Shown here: positions 1 to 8,578 of the stretch, in pieces
How positions within the stretch are numbered: the stretch's first letter is position 1
Layout of the letters: each line of letters opens with the position of its first letter
Source: Betaproteobacteria bacterium
GTDB lineage: Bacteria > Pseudomonadota > Gammaproteobacteria > Burkholderiales > Rhodocyclaceae
DNA length: 64,000 nt
Assembly: GCA_009782565.1 (NCBI GenBank)
Contig: WRIU01000006.1
Location: 88,980 to 152,979 of the forward strand
Direction of reading: 5' to 3'
The notes under the pieces: generated by a model
Told to the model about the DNA's origin: nothing
Seen by the model: only the letters and a program-made list of their open reading frames with translations
Database searches by the model: none
Translations under genes and position numbers: made by a program

Positions 1-2
1 CG

Positions 3-614
3 CAATTCCTCTCCGACACCCGTTACATCCTGGCGGCGGTTGTCGTGCCGCGTGGTCATCCCGTTTTCCGCTGGCAGGAGTCCGACGGCAACCGCGCCGA
101 GGCGCTGACACAATGGCGCGGGCAGGGCGGGGACTGCCTTACCCCGTTGCTGCCCGGCTGCGCGCTCGAATTCGTCCTGCCCGAATCTTATTTTGCCGCT
201 TGCCGTGCCGCTGACAGGATCAGCCGCGCCTACTCCGTGCGCGCCTCGGTCGCTTTCCTTGCCACCTCGCTCGAAGTACCCGTGGTCAACCTGCGCGCGG
301 TCATCGCGCCTTTCTGGGATGAGCAGGTTGAGGAATATCGGATCGGTTTTACCCTTTCCAGCAATGATAACGTCGTGCACGGCGTGGTCTGGCCGCTTCT
401 GGGGCTGGAAAACGAAACCGTCGACGTCCCTGCCGAAATTGAGGCTGTGTTGCGCGAATGCGGCGTCGGCACTGTGAAAACGCTCGACCACCGTTTCCCG
501 CTCGAATACTGCGACGATTGCGGCGTTCCTCTTTACCCTTCGCCCGACGGCGAAACCGTCCACGCCGAAATGCCAGAGGCCGAAGCCGTGCAGATTCCTC
601 GGCATCTGCACTGA
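3..614 (+). CDS. DUF2863-family protein, 5' end outside the window
   Basis: The frame is open from the first bases of the window, so only the C-terminal ~200 residues are seen; a GTG at 45 lies inside the frame and is probably not the start. The sequence resembles the DUF2863 proteins of Betaproteobacteria, which have no assigned function and are often found near mutS. The C-terminal part has a conserved-looking CDDCG motif (about residues 175-180 of the visible part) followed by an acidic, His-ending tail. No membrane segment is visible. The gene is followed by a REP-like repeat and then mutS on the same strand. The family call comes from recalled similarity, not from a search. Confidence 0.55.
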   Translation, partial: QFLSDTRYILAAVVVPRGHPVFRWQESDGNRAEALTQWRGQGGDCLTPLLPGCALEFVLPESYFAACRAADRISRAYSVRASVAFLATSLEVPVVNLRAVIAPFWDEQVEEYRIGFTLSSNDNVVHGVVWPLLGLENETVDVPAEIEAVLRECGVGTVKTLDHRFPLEYCDDCGVPLYPSPDGETVHAEMPEAEAVQIPRHLH

Positions 615-625
615 ACCACCACCGA

Positions 626-663
626 CCACCCCGGCGCTTCGCGCCACCCCTCCAAGGAGGGGA
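626..663. repeat. REP-like palindromic repeat, single unit
   Basis: One unit of a dispersed repeat found at four places in the window. It contains a GGCGC...GCGCC arm pair and a CCCCTCC-AA-GGAGGGG palindrome. It fills the short gap between the DUF2863 gene and mutS. Orientation here is the reverse of the unit at 52653. Confidence 0.75.
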
Positions 664-700
664 ATGACACCTCGGCGTTTTGCGCCAACCCAAGAGGAAA

Positions 701-3274
701 ATGCTCGACGACCATACCCCCATGATGCAGCAATACCTGCGCCTAAAGGCGCAGCATCCCGACACGCTGCTTTTCTACCGGATGGGGGACTTCTACGAAC
801 TGTTTTTCGACGATGCCGAAAAAGCCGCGCGCCTGCTCGATATCACCCTGACCACGCGCGGAAAGTCCGCCGGACAGGCCATCAAGATGGCCGGAGTCCC
901 TTTCCATGCCGTCGAACAATACCTGACGCGGCTCGTCAAACTTGGGGAGTCGGTCGTCATCGCCGAGCAGGTCGGCGAGCCGGGTGCAAACAAAGGGCCG
1001 ATGGAACGGGTCGTCAGCCGCATCGTGACCCCCGGCACGATCACCGACGCGGCTCTGCTCGATGAACGCAAGGATTCATTGCTGCTGGCGCTCAACATCC
1101 ATCGCGGCGTGCTTGGGCTGGCCTGGCTCAATCTTGCCAATGGCGACTTGCGGCTGGCAGAAGTGCCTTCCGAAACTCTGGCCGCGCAATTTGAGCGCCT
1201 GGTCCCGGCGGAAGTGCTCGTGCCTGACGGCCTTGCCTTGCCGTTGATCGAGTCCCTTGCCCCGGCATTGCGCCGACTCGCAGATTGGCAATTCGATCCC
1301 AAAACTGCCGCCCAACTGCTGTCCGAGCATTTCGGCGTCCGCGACCTCACCGGGTTCGGCGTAACCGACCTGTCGGTCGCCATCGGTGCGGCAGGCGCGT
1401 TGCACGATTACGCCCGCGCTACGCAGCGCCAGAGCCTTGCCCACGTTACCCGGCTCATCGTCGAGCGCGACACCGAATTCCTGCGGCTGGACGCCGCCAC
1501 ACGGCACAATCTCGAACTCACCGAAACCTTGCGCGGCGAGCGCGCGCCCACTTTGCTGTCCCTGCTCGATACTTGCGTCACCAACATGGGCAGCCGCTGG
1601 CTGCGGCATGCCATACACCACCCGTTGCGTGCGCCTGCCATCCCCGCCGCGCGTCACCGCGCCGTGACCGCGCTGCTCTCCGAGTACGCCAATAGCGCCA
1701 ACCATTCCCGTGCCGACGCGCTCCGGCGCATTCTTGCCGGAGTCGCCGACATCGAGCGCATCACCGCGCGCGTCGCCCTCAGAAACGCCCGCCCCCGCGA
1801 CCTTTCCGCGCTACGCGAAAGCCTCGCCCATCTGCCTGAACTGCTCCCCGCGCTCGCGGGTTCATCCAGCGACCTGCTCGAAGAACTTGCCGCCAGCCTC
1901 AAATTGCCCCCCACGCCGCGCGAGCTTCTCATCCGCGCCATCGCCCCAGAACCTGCTGCCCTCGTGCGTGAAGGCGGCGTTATCGCTGCCGGGTTCGATG
2001 CCGAACTCGATGAACTGCGCGGCATCCAAACCCATTGCGGCGACTTTCTCATCAGCCTGGAAGAACGGGAACGCGCCCGTACCGGCATTGCCAGCCTCAA
2101 GGTTGAATTCAACAAGGTTCACGGTTTCTACATCGAAGTCAGCCACGCCAACACGGCAAAAGTTCCCGCCGACTACCGCCGCCGCCAGACCCTGAAAAAC
2201 GCCGAGCGTTACATCACGCCGGAACTCAAGACATTCGAGGACAAAGCCCTGTCTGCCCAAGAACGGGCGCTTGCGCGCGAAAAAATGCTCTTCGAGGCTG
2301 TACTCGATGAACTCGCCCCATTCATTCCCGCCTTCCAGTGCGCCGCCCGCGCCATCGCCACGCTCGATGCCCTCGCGGCCTTCGCCGAAGCCGCGCGTTG
2401 CAACGGCTACGTCGCCCCCATGTTCTCCACCCAGCCCGGCATCCGCATCACCGGAGGCCGCCATCCCGTCGTGGAGCAACAGGTCGAACACTTCATCCAC
2501 AACGACGCCCAGCTTGCCCCCACGCGCCGCATGCTCCTCATCACCGGCCCGAACATGGGCGGCAAATCCACTTTCATGCGGCAAGTAGCTCTCATCGCCC
2601 TCATGGCGCACATCGGCAGCTTCGTCCCCGCCACGCAAGCCCAACTTGGCCCGCTGGACGCCATCTACACCCGCATCGGCGCATCCGACGATCTCGCCTC
2701 TGGGCGATCTACCTTCATGGTCGAAATGACCGAAGCTGCCGCCATCCTTCATGGCGCGACCGAAAATAGCCTTGTCCTGATGGACGAAATTGGCCGGGGG
2801 ACATCCACCTTCGACGGGCTGGCTCTCGCCTTTGCCATAGCCCGCCACCTGCTGGAAAAAAACCGCAGCCTCAGCCTCTTTGCCACGCACTACTTCGAGT
2901 TGACGCGCCTGAACGCCGAATACCCCGAATGCGCCAACGTCCATCTCGATGCCGTCGAACACGGGCACAGTATCGTATTCCTGCATGCTCTCGAAGAAGG
3001 CCCGGCGAGCCAGAGTTACGGCATCGAAGTCGCCGCGCTGGCGGGCATCCCATCTCCCGTCATCCGCGAAGCGCGCCGCCGCCTCCGTACCCTCGAAAAC
3101 CGCGCCGTCGATGCGGGGCCTCAGAGCGACCTGTTCGCCGGGTTGCCGGAAATAGAGGAAGAAACCCCGCTTTCGCACCCGGCTCTGACCGAACTCACCG
3201 CCATCGACCCGGACGCGCTCTCGCCGCGCGAGGCGTTGGAGAAACTCTATACGCTCAAAAGGCTGCTTGGATGA
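701..3274 (+). CDS. mutS: DNA mismatch repair protein MutS
   Basis: Recognises mismatches and small loops and starts methyl-directed repair with MutL. The start at 701 ([10 protein letters not shown]) is preceded by AGAGG; an upstream in-frame TTG at 680 has no comparable site. The protein is 857 residues, the usual length. The N-terminal mismatch-binding domain has the Phe-X-Glu signature in GDFYELF. The C-terminal ABC-type ATPase has Walker [10 protein letters not shown] near residue 615, Walker [13 protein letters not shown] near residue 690, and the downstream FATHY motif. Core, clamp and lever regions are uninterrupted. It stands alone as a transcription unit between a REP-like repeat and tRNA-Lys. 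Identification is secure. Confidence 0.98.
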   Translation: MLDDHTPMMQQYLRLKAQHPDTLLFYRMGDFYELFFDDAEKAARLLDITLTTRGKSAGQAIKMAGVPFHAVEQYLTRLVKLGESVVIAEQVGEPGANKGPMERVVSRIVTPGTITDAALLDERKDSLLLALNIHRGVLGLAWLNLANGDLRLAEVPSETLAAQFERLVPAEVLVPDGLALPLIESLAPALRRLADWQFDPKTAAQLLSEHFGVRDLTGFGVTDLSVAIGAAGALHDYARATQRQSLAHVTRLIVERDTEFLRLDAATRHNLELTETLRGERAPTLLSLLDTCVTNMGSRWLRHAIHHPLRAPAIPAARHRAVTALLSEYANSANHSRADALRRILAGVADIERITARVALRNARPRDLSALRESLAHLPELLPALAGSSSDLLEELAASLKLPPTPRELLIRAIAPEPAALVREGGVIAAGFDAELDELRGIQTHCGDFLISLEERERARTGIASLKVEFNKVHGFYIEVSHANTAKVPADYRRRQTLKNAERYITPELKTFEDKALSAQERALAREKMLFEAVLDELAPFIPAFQCAARAIATLDALAAFAEAARCNGYVAPMFSTQPGIRITGGRHPVVEQQVEHFIHNDAQLAPTRRMLLITGPNMGGKSTFMRQVALIALMAHIGSFVPATQAQLGPLDAIYTRIGASDDLASGRSTFMVEMTEAAAILHGATENSLVLMDEIGRGTSTFDGLALAFAIARHLLEKNRSLSLFATHYFELTRLNAEYPECANVHLDAVEHGHSIVFLHALEEGPASQSYGIEVAALAGIPSPVIREARRRLRTLENRAVDAGPQSDLFAGLPEIEEETPLSHPALTELTAIDPDALSPREALEKLYTLKRLLG

Positions 3275-3336
3275 TGGACGCCCGTGACGTTTGCCTTGAC
3301 CTCTCCCGCGCCTACCACTAACATCACGCCCTCTCC

Positions 3337-3412
3337 GGGTCGTTAGCTCAGTCGGTAGAGCAGCGGACTTTTAATCCGTTGGTCGTGCGTTCGAGTCGCA
3401 CACGGCCTACCA
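3337..3412 (+). tRNA. tRNA-Lys (anticodon TTT)
   Basis: A 76-nt cloverleaf can be folded by eye. The acceptor stem GGGTCGT pairs with ACGGCCT, the D arm is GCTC/GAGC, and the anticodon arm is GCGGA-CTTTTAA-TCCGT, giving anticodon TTT. The T arm is GTGCG-TTCGAGT-CGCAC, and CCA is encoded. It decodes AAA/AAG. It is followed within 10 nt by a hairpin terminator and then by a toxin-antitoxin locus, a common arrangement because tRNA 3' ends serve as integration sites. Confidence 0.97.
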
Positions 3413-3420
3413 GGAAATCA

Positions 3421-3447
3421 AGAGCCTAGCGGCCACCGCCAGGCTCT
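3421..3447 (+). terminator. Rho-independent terminator after tRNA-Lys
   Basis: AGAGCCT and AGGCTCT form a 7-bp stem around a 13-nt loop that can pair further (GGC/GCC). A pyrimidine-rich TTTCCCTTT run follows. It lies 8 nt after the tRNA CCA end. Confidence 0.7.
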
Positions 3448-3493
3448 TTCCCTTTCAGGGTGACAGAAACGTGGCACGCTATTCAACACCGCA

Positions 3494-3542
3494 ACCGCCG
3501 CCTTACGACGATGACGTCAAAACGGCTTAGGAGAAGCATCTT
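3494..3542 (-). other. Fragment resembling the 5' end of mnmG
   Basis: On the minus strand, directly after the PIN-toxin stop codon, the sequence matches the start of mnmG (40326-40363). AAGATGCT is shared, and 12 nt later an exact 18-mer (3505-3522 against 40346-40363) encodes FDVIVV. The two blocks have the same spacing in both places. After the 18-mer the similarity fades into a GGCGGCGG run and the frame is lost. It does not encode a useful protein. A small duplicated or recombined piece is the simplest reading, with chance similarity as the alternative. Confidence 0.45.
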
Positions 3543-3964
3543 CAGTTGGGTAGCAGCAAATTGGTGAAAGGCTGATTGTTCTTCCAACGATAACCAGAGA
3601 AATCGCGCAGGTCTGTGGAAAGAATGCGGCCTTCTTCTAATTGCTCGGCTAAGATCACCAGTGAAGCATCTGCCAGATCCATCGGCAAATCGCGATAGCG
3701 CCGCATCAAGTAACTGGCACGAGAGAGCGCATCTTCGTCCAGCGTCATCACGTCGACTGCGCCTTGCGCGACGGCGTCCATGAACTCGAGCGCCTGATGC
3801 ACACCGACACGCGCCACAAGCAGGTGGCAAACCTCCGTCAACACCGGCCAAGTCGTGACGAACCCCTCGCCAGCCCAACGCTTGACCGCCGCGAATGCAG
3901 CGGCGTGGTGGCGGTCGCGTCGATTGCCCAGCGCGATCCAGAATCCGCTATCTGTAAGTAGCAT
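3542..3964 (-). CDS. PIN-domain ribonuclease toxin, VapC-like
   Basis: Probable toxin of a type II toxin-antitoxin pair, an Mg-dependent RNase by family. The 140-residue protein has the PIN layout. An N-terminal LLTDSGFWIAL carries the first acidic residue, a middle TEVCHLL carries the conserved Glu, and a late DLADASLVILAEQ carries the paired acidic residues. The next acidic position is in STDLRDF. Its start overlaps the 3' end of the antitoxin gene by 17 nt, as expected for translational coupling. RNA target and toxicity cannot be read from sequence. Confidence 0.85.
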   Translation of the reverse strand: MLLTDSGFWIALGNRRDRHHAAAFAAVKRWAGEGFVTTWPVLTEVCHLLVARVGVHQALEFMDAVAQGAVDVMTLDEDALSRASYLMRRYRDLPMDLADASLVILAEQLEEGRILSTDLRDFSGYRWKNNQPFTNLLLPN

Positions 3965-4268
3965 GTGGCTCCTGTACCGAAAGCGGAATCTTGTTTTCCA
4001 GCGATTCGCTCAGGTAATCCTTATAGCGAACCGATAAATCTTCCGGGCCTTCACCCGAGCCGATGAAGCCTGTCAGCAAGGCCAACGGATCACGCGACGA
4101 ACGCGCGTGGGCAGCGTGATATTCGCGTAGGGCGGCGCGCAGCAGGTCGGACGCCGACAAGCCGCTGCTTTCCAGCAATTCCTGGAAGCGCGCCGCATCA
4201 TCGCCGGAAAGGCGAGCGTTGATGCGAACGTCGGAAGAAGAAGTATCGGAAGACATGGCAAAATCCAT
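3948..4268 (-). CDS. Ribbon-helix-helix antitoxin partner of the PIN toxin
   Basis: A 106-residue protein (102 if the ATG at 4256, preceded by GGATTTT, is used). Residues about 12-52 (VRINARLSGD through SDLLRAALREYH) fit a CopG/Arc-type ribbon-helix-helix DNA-binding domain. The C-terminal half is acidic and presumably wraps the toxin active site. It lies upstream of and overlaps the PIN gene, the standard antitoxin-first order. Such proteins normally repress their own promoter; no clear operator was picked out. Confidence 0.75.
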   Translation of the reverse strand: MDFAMSSDTSSSDVRINARLSGDDAARFQELLESSGLSASDLLRAALREYHAAHARSSRDPLALLTGFIGSGEGPEDLSVRYKDYLSESLENKIPLSVQEPHATYR

Positions 4269-4336
4269 AAAATCGTCTTAACTGTATGACAGACTCGCTC
4301 TAACGTCAACCATGTCGTGCTTCCCAGACACGAGCC

Positions 4337-4813
4337 TCAACTCACCGGCAGCGCCGTCTTATCCACGACCCGGCGCAGCACGAAACTCGTATGTACGCCC
4401 GACACCCCGGCAATGCGGGTGATGCGTTGCAGGAGCAATTCCTGATAGGCGTCCATGTCCGCGACAACAACCTTGAGTTGGTAATCGGCGGATTGCCCGG
4501 TAATCAGCAGACATTCGAGCACTTCGCCAATTTTGGCAATCTCGGACTCGAAGTGGGCGAAACGCTCCGGCGTGTGGCGATCCATCGAGATATGAACCAA
4601 CGCGGTCAGGGAAAAACCGAGGCGGCGGGCATCGAGCAAGGCGCGATAGCCGGTGATGAGCCCCGATTCTTCCAGCGCGCGTACCCGGCGCAAACAGGCC
4701 GAGGGCGACAGGCTCACCCGGTCGGCAAGGTCTTGGTTGCTGATTCGGCCTTCGCGTTGCAGCAGGTCGAGTATTTGGCGGTCGTAGCGGTCAAGCAGCA
4801 TGACGTAGCTCAT
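4337..4813 (-). CDS. Lrp/AsnC-family transcriptional regulator
   Basis: A 158-residue protein of normal Lrp size. The N-terminal AsnC-type winged helix-turn-helix covers residues about 7-60 (DRQILDLLQREGRISNQDLA, then a recognition helix with SPSACLRRVRALE). A ligand-binding RAM domain follows, containing the typical TGQSADYQLKV segment. It is divergent from leuA across a 213-bp AT-rich gap, which suggests control of leuA or of its own promoter by an amino acid, perhaps leucine. That link is inference from position. A second in-frame ATG at 4801 is a possible start. Confidence 0.88.
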   Translation of the reverse strand: MSYVMLLDRYDRQILDLLQREGRISNQDLADRVSLSPSACLRRVRALEESGLITGYRALLDARRLGFSLTALVHISMDRHTPERFAHFESEIAKIGEVLECLLITGQSADYQLKVVVADMDAYQELLLQRITRIAGVSGVHTSFVLRRVVDKTALPVS

Positions 4814-5026
4814 GAAGGTACTGGCGGATTATTTCATAAAAATTTGTTAAATTGAAATAATCAACCGTTAATCCGAAAAAAGCATCAAAGATTGCAATCA
4901 TTTTTCGCATCTGACCGCGTAATATGGCTCATCGCCTACCGGTGTGTGACCCGGCTTTTGAGGTAGATGGAAAGACACAAACGCCCGTCCGCCAACCGGA
5001 AGCGAAACCAAAAAGGAATTTGCGCC
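4814..5026. promoter_or_regulatory. Divergent Lrp-type regulator / leuA control region
   Basis: A 213-bp intergenic segment, clearly AT-rich at 4825-4905, as expected for an Lrp-bound region. It must hold promoters for both genes. An AAGGAA ribosome-binding site at about 5012-5017 serves leuA. I could not define -10/-35 boxes or a leader peptide with confidence. Confidence 0.45.
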
Positions 5027-6709
5027 ATGATGCTCCCCAACCCCTCTTCCAAGTACCGTCCTTTTCCGCCCATCCGCCTCGATAACCGGCAGTGGCCCAA
5101 CCATGTCATCACCCGCCCTCCGATCTGGATGAGTACCGATCTGCGCGATGGCAATCAGGCGCTGTTCGAGCCCATGGACGTGGAACGCAAGATGCGCCTG
5201 TTCCGCGTCCTGTGCGAAATCGGTTTCAAGGAAATCGAGGTCGGTTTTCCTGCTGCCTCGCAGACCGAGTTCGATTTCGTGCGGTATTTGATCGAAGGCG
5301 GGCATATTCCACCCGATGTCACCATTGAAGTGTTCACCCAGGCGCGCGAAGACATCATTGACCGCACTCTGGAGTCGCTCAAGGGGGCGCGCAAAGCCAT
5401 CATCCACGTCTACAACGCCACTTCGCCCACGTTCCGCGAAGTCGTGTTCGGCATGAAACCGGATGAAATCATCCATCTCGCCGTTTCGGCAGTCACCCGC
5501 ATCCGCCAGTTGGCCAAGGCCATGACCGGCACGGAAATCGTGCTCGAATACAGCCCGGAAACCTTTTCCGCCACGGAGCTGGAATTCGCCCGTGCGGTAT
5601 GCGACGCGGTAACGGACGCCTGGGGCGCTCGTCCGGACAACAAAGTCATCATCAATCTTCCCGCAACTGTTGAGATGGCGACCCCCAATCTCTACGCCGA
5701 CCAGATCGAGTGGATGCACCGTCATCTCGCCAGGCGCGACAGCATCGTGCTTTCGCTTCATCCGCACAATGATCGCGGCACGGGCGTTGCGGCAGCCGAA
5801 CTGGGACTCATGGCCGGGGCGGATCGTATCGAGGGGTGTTTGTTCGGCAATGGCGAGCGCACCGGCAATGTCGACCTCGCCATCCTGGCACTCAACCTCT
5901 ACACCCAGGGCGTTTCTCCCGGCCTGGATTTTTCGGACCTCAGCAGTGTGGCACGGGCTTTCGAGCAATGTACCGGCATGCCGATCCATCCCCGTCATCC
6001 TTATGCGGGCGACCTCGTGTTCACCGCTTTTTCCGGCTCACACCAGGACGCGATCAAAAAAGGATTTGCGGTGCAACAAACCGACACGCCATGGGCCTTG
6101 CCTTATTTGATTATCGACCCCGCCGACATTGGGCGAACCTACGATTCGGTCATCCGGGTCAACAGCCAGTCCGGCAAGGGGGGCATCGCCTGGTTGCTGC
6201 AAACCCGCTACGGCATTGCCATGCCGCGTCGGATTCTCGTGGAATTTTCGCGCGAGGTGCAGAAAGAAACCGAATCCGGCGGGGAGATGAGCGCCGAAGC
6301 CATTTGGCAACTGTTCTCCCGGACTTATCTGGAGCCGTCCTGGCCGGTACGCTATATCGGGCATCACCTGCATGAAGAGGGAAACATGCAGGGCATCGAA
6401 CTCACCGTCGAGATCAACGGTTGCCGCCAGGAGCTTCTCGGCATCGGCAACGGCCCGATTGACGCGGCAGTGCATGCCCTGCGCGACACAGGGATCAATG
6501 TGCGGGTACGCAGCTTTGAAGAACAATCGATCTCCGCGAGCCACGATGGAGGAGATGCCCGCGCTTGCGCGTTTCTCGAACTCGTGGGCATGACTGGAAA
6601 CGGAGGCGAATGTTATGGCGCGGGCTTGGATGAAAACATCGTGACGGCTTCGATTCGCGCGCTGGTGAGCGGAGTTAATCGGCTTGATCTGCTCCGGAGC
6701 CGCCGGTAA
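5027..6709 (+). CDS. leuA: 2-isopropylmalate synthase (long LeuA form)
   Basis: Condenses acetyl-CoA with 2-oxoisovalerate in the first committed step of leucine synthesis. The start is set by AAGGAA 8-9 nt before the ATG at 5027, giving 560 residues. The TIM-barrel domain has the conserved DLRDGNQAL motif near the N-terminus and the metal-binding HPHNDRGTG motif. A C-terminal LeuA regulatory domain, after about residue 430, normally gives leucine feedback inhibition. The N-terminal KYRPFPPI... extension is typical of the LeuA type 2 group shared with Actinobacteria and many Proteobacteria. It is monocistronic and divergent from an Lrp-type regulator. Confidence 0.95.
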   Translation: MMLPNPSSKYRPFPPIRLDNRQWPNHVITRPPIWMSTDLRDGNQALFEPMDVERKMRLFRVLCEIGFKEIEVGFPAASQTEFDFVRYLIEGGHIPPDVTIEVFTQAREDIIDRTLESLKGARKAIIHVYNATSPTFREVVFGMKPDEIIHLAVSAVTRIRQLAKAMTGTEIVLEYSPETFSATELEFARAVCDAVTDAWGARPDNKVIINLPATVEMATPNLYADQIEWMHRHLARRDSIVLSLHPHNDRGTGVAAAELGLMAGADRIEGCLFGNGERTGNVDLAILALNLYTQGVSPGLDFSDLSSVARAFEQCTGMPIHPRHPYAGDLVFTAFSGSHQDAIKKGFAVQQTDTPWALPYLIIDPADIGRTYDSVIRVNSQSGKGGIAWLLQTRYGIAMPRRILVEFSREVQKETESGGEMSAEAIWQLFSRTYLEPSWPVRYIGHHLHEEGNMQGIELTVEINGCRQELLGIGNGPIDAAVHALRDTGINVRVRSFEEQSISASHDGGDARACAFLELVGMTGNGGECYGAGLDENIVTASIRALVSGVNRLDLLRSRR

Positions 6710-6824
6710 ATCAAGGCTGACGCACCCCATAGTTGGAGCTACAAGAGGCAGCCCGTTGTGTGCCAGATTTCTTGCTTGAAAGTGAATGGCTTCAGGCTAC
6801 TGTGGACATCAGGCGGCACGTTGC

Positions 6825-6836
6825 TATACTTGTATA
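6825..6836. promoter_or_regulatory. Candidate operator of the RelBE-like pair
   Basis: A perfect TATAC-TT-GTATA palindrome lies about 43 nt before the antitoxin start, in an AT-rich stretch. Autoregulated antitoxins usually bind such palindromes. No binding evidence is available. Confidence 0.4.
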
Positions 6837-6878
6837 CAGTGAAATTTCAGAATTTATATTGTTCTATTGGAGTTGATC

Positions 6879-7103
6879 ATGCTTGCCGTCCGACTGCCCG
6901 CCGAAGTGGAAAGCCGCCTTGAAGCGCTTGCACAAACCACCGGGCGGACAAAGACTTTCTATGTCCGCGAAGCCATCCTTGAATACCTGGACGACCTTGA
7001 AGACTTATATATTGCAGAGCAACGCCTAATTGACATTCGCGCGGGCAAAACCCAAACAGTACCGCTTGAGGAAATAATGAAACGTTATGAAATGGAAAGT
7101 TGA
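6879..7103 (+). CDS. RelB/RHH-type antitoxin
   Basis: A 74-residue protein starting at the ATG at 6879, 7 nt after TTGGAGT; a TTG at 6867 is less likely. It begins with the beta strand LAVRLP and continues with the helices of a ribbon-helix-helix fold (EVESRLEALAQTTGRTKTFY, then an acidic helix). The C-terminal tail should contact the toxin. It overlaps the downstream toxin gene by 17 nt. The pair is most like RelBE/ParDE-type systems with a short RHH antitoxin. Confidence 0.85.
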   Translation: MLAVRLPAEVESRLEALAQTTGRTKTFYVREAILEYLDDLEDLYIAEQRLIDIRAGKTQTVPLEEIMKRYEMES

Positions 7104-7359
7104 ACTGAGTTCGGCTGCCGAGGGAGAACTGGACAAGATTGACCGGCAAGCCGCCCGCCGTATCCTCGCCTTCCTGCATGACCGTGTCGCCCAACTCGAC
7201 GACCCGCGCAGTATCGGCGGAGCCCTCAAAGGTTCCAAGTTGGGAGCATTTTGGAAGTATCGTGTTGGCGACTACAGAATCATTGCCAGCATCGAGGATA
7301 ACGCCTTACTCATCCTCGTTATGCGCGTTGGCAACCGCAAAGAAGTGTACAAAAGGTGA
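7087..7359 (+). CDS. RelE/ParE-superfamily toxin
   Basis: A 90-residue protein with the compact RelE/ParE fold pattern: an early SAAEGELDKIDRQAARRI helix pair, the LKGSKLGAFWKYRVGDYRII core, and a C-terminal strand ending VGNRKEVYKR. The GDYRI and late basic residues are typical of RelE-type mRNA interferases. Sequence alone cannot separate a ribosome-dependent RNase (RelE) from a gyrase poison (ParE). It overlaps its antitoxin gene by 17 nt. Confidence 0.87.
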   Translation: MKWKVELSSAAEGELDKIDRQAARRILAFLHDRVAQLDDPRSIGGALKGSKLGAFWKYRVGDYRIIASIEDNALLILVMRVGNRKEVYKR

Positions 7360-7368
7360 ATTTCTAGC

Positions 7369-8577
7369 CTATTTCACAAGAAACGGCAAATTCGCCGTAG
7401 CGGCCTTCCCATTCCCGTCGCGCACGGTGATAAACAAGCGGTACGCGCCGGGGGTCGAAGGGGCGCGGAAGCGAATGCTGGAAGTTCCGGCGGACAGCAC
7501 TTCCACGCCGACCGCTTCCGGTGAAGGCTCGGACTCGCCCCCTCCGCGCAGGTCGGACGCTTCTTTGCACACCAGCCACCCGGTGACAAGCGCCTCGCCG
7601 CGTACTTCGATGGTGGATGAGACAATCGCGCCCGGCGCGAATTCGTCGGCGGAGATGCCGATGCCGAGGATGCTTGGCGCGGCGCTGACAGCAGGGCGTC
7701 CCCAGGCTTCAGCCAGCGCATCGGTGATCTCGGTGAGAGAGTTGTCTGAAAGCAGTAGCCCGTGCCAAGTCGCGGTCTGCTCTTGCTTTATGCCCCACAG
7801 GAAAGCGAAAACGCCTCGGATTTGCGGGTTCTTGCCCAGTTCAGCCAATGCGCGGCGGAAATAGTCCGCTTTCTCGCGGCTGGTAAGTTCGACTGGCGCG
7901 CCCCAGGGTTTGCGGCCAGCCTGCCATTGTCCGAGCGGGCCGAGTTCGGCGATCAACAATGGTTTTCCGATACCAGCGGTACGAATACGCCCGTCCAGGC
8001 CAAATGCCGCGCCTGCGTAAAGGTTGAGGCCGATCATATCGACGTTCGCGCAACACCCTGCAAGCTGTTTCAGGTATTGCGACCCGCCGTCGTTGACCGA
8101 CATCACGGTGGGGTGGGCAGGGTCGAGCTTCTTGACTACACCGGCCAGGCGGTCGATTTCGCGCCACGCTGGCAAGGGGTCGCTCATGCCGTGCTCGACT
8201 TCATTGCCGATGACCCAGGCCAGTAGCGCGGGGTGGTTCCGGTGGCGTTGCACGAACGCGCGAATGCGGTTTTCCTGCGCGGAAACGGCTTGGGGGTCGT
8301 CGAGGCGGAAGCCGTAGCGCGGCAGCCCGACATCCAGCCCCATGAGTACGCCGATTCCGAGTTTGCGAGCCTCGTCGAGTACCCAGGCATCTCTCTCGTG
8401 ATAGACGCGCACTGCGTTCGCCCCGGCTGCGGCGAGCTTTTCCAGCGCGGCGCGGTCGCCGGAAAAAGCCGCACCGCGCCACGGTGTAGCGGGTAAAGGG
8501 GGGCTGGCGAATGCCGCTTGAGGCGGCAGGAGGAGAATCGCCGCCGCCAGCAAAATCAGGCATGCGAGGCGGGTCAC
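7369..8577 (-). CDS. Secreted glycoside hydrolase-like (GH2-type TIM barrel) protein
   Basis: Begins most plausibly at the GTG at 8577, one base after the fmt stop codon. A 10-residue longer form from 8607 would overlap fmt. The GTG start gives a clean signal peptide (hydrophobic LACLILLAAAILLL, then AFAS cleavage). The rest is a TIM barrel of the GH2/GH5 clan: RVYHERD, GVLMGLD, the acid/base NE pair in VIGNEVEHG, and a nucleophile-type Glu in LIAELGPLG. A beta-sandwich domain follows from about residue 300. It is expected to act on a glycan outside the cytoplasm; the substrate is unknown. The position behind fmt is odd and suggests translational coupling only. Confidence 0.75.
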   Translation of the reverse strand: MTRLACLILLAAAILLLPPQAAFASPPLPATPWRGAAFSGDRAALEKLAAAGANAVRVYHERDAWVLDEARKLGIGVLMGLDVGLPRYGFRLDDPQAVSAQENRIRAFVQRHRNHPALLAWVIGNEVEHGMSDPLPAWREIDRLAGVVKKLDPAHPTVMSVNDGGSQYLKQLAGCCANVDMIGLNLYAGAAFGLDGRIRTAGIGKPLLIAELGPLGQWQAGRKPWGAPVELTSREKADYFRRALAELGKNPQIRGVFAFLWGIKQEQTATWHGLLLSDNSLTEITDALAEAWGRPAVSAAPSILGIGISADEFAPGAIVSSTIEVRGEALVTGWLVCKEASDLRGGGESEPSPEAVGVEVLSAGTSSIRFRAPSTPGAYRLFITVRDGNGKAATANLPFLVK

Positions 8578-8578
8578 G

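Noticed and set aside
1862..3178. Long open frame of 438 codons on the minus strand within mutS
   Set aside because: Antisense shadow of a GC-rich gene; mutS on the plus strand is certain.
4360..4368. TTATCCACG, like a DnaA box
   Set aside because: Single occurrence inside the Lrp-type gene; no cluster of boxes or AT-rich unwinding region, so no origin is claimed.
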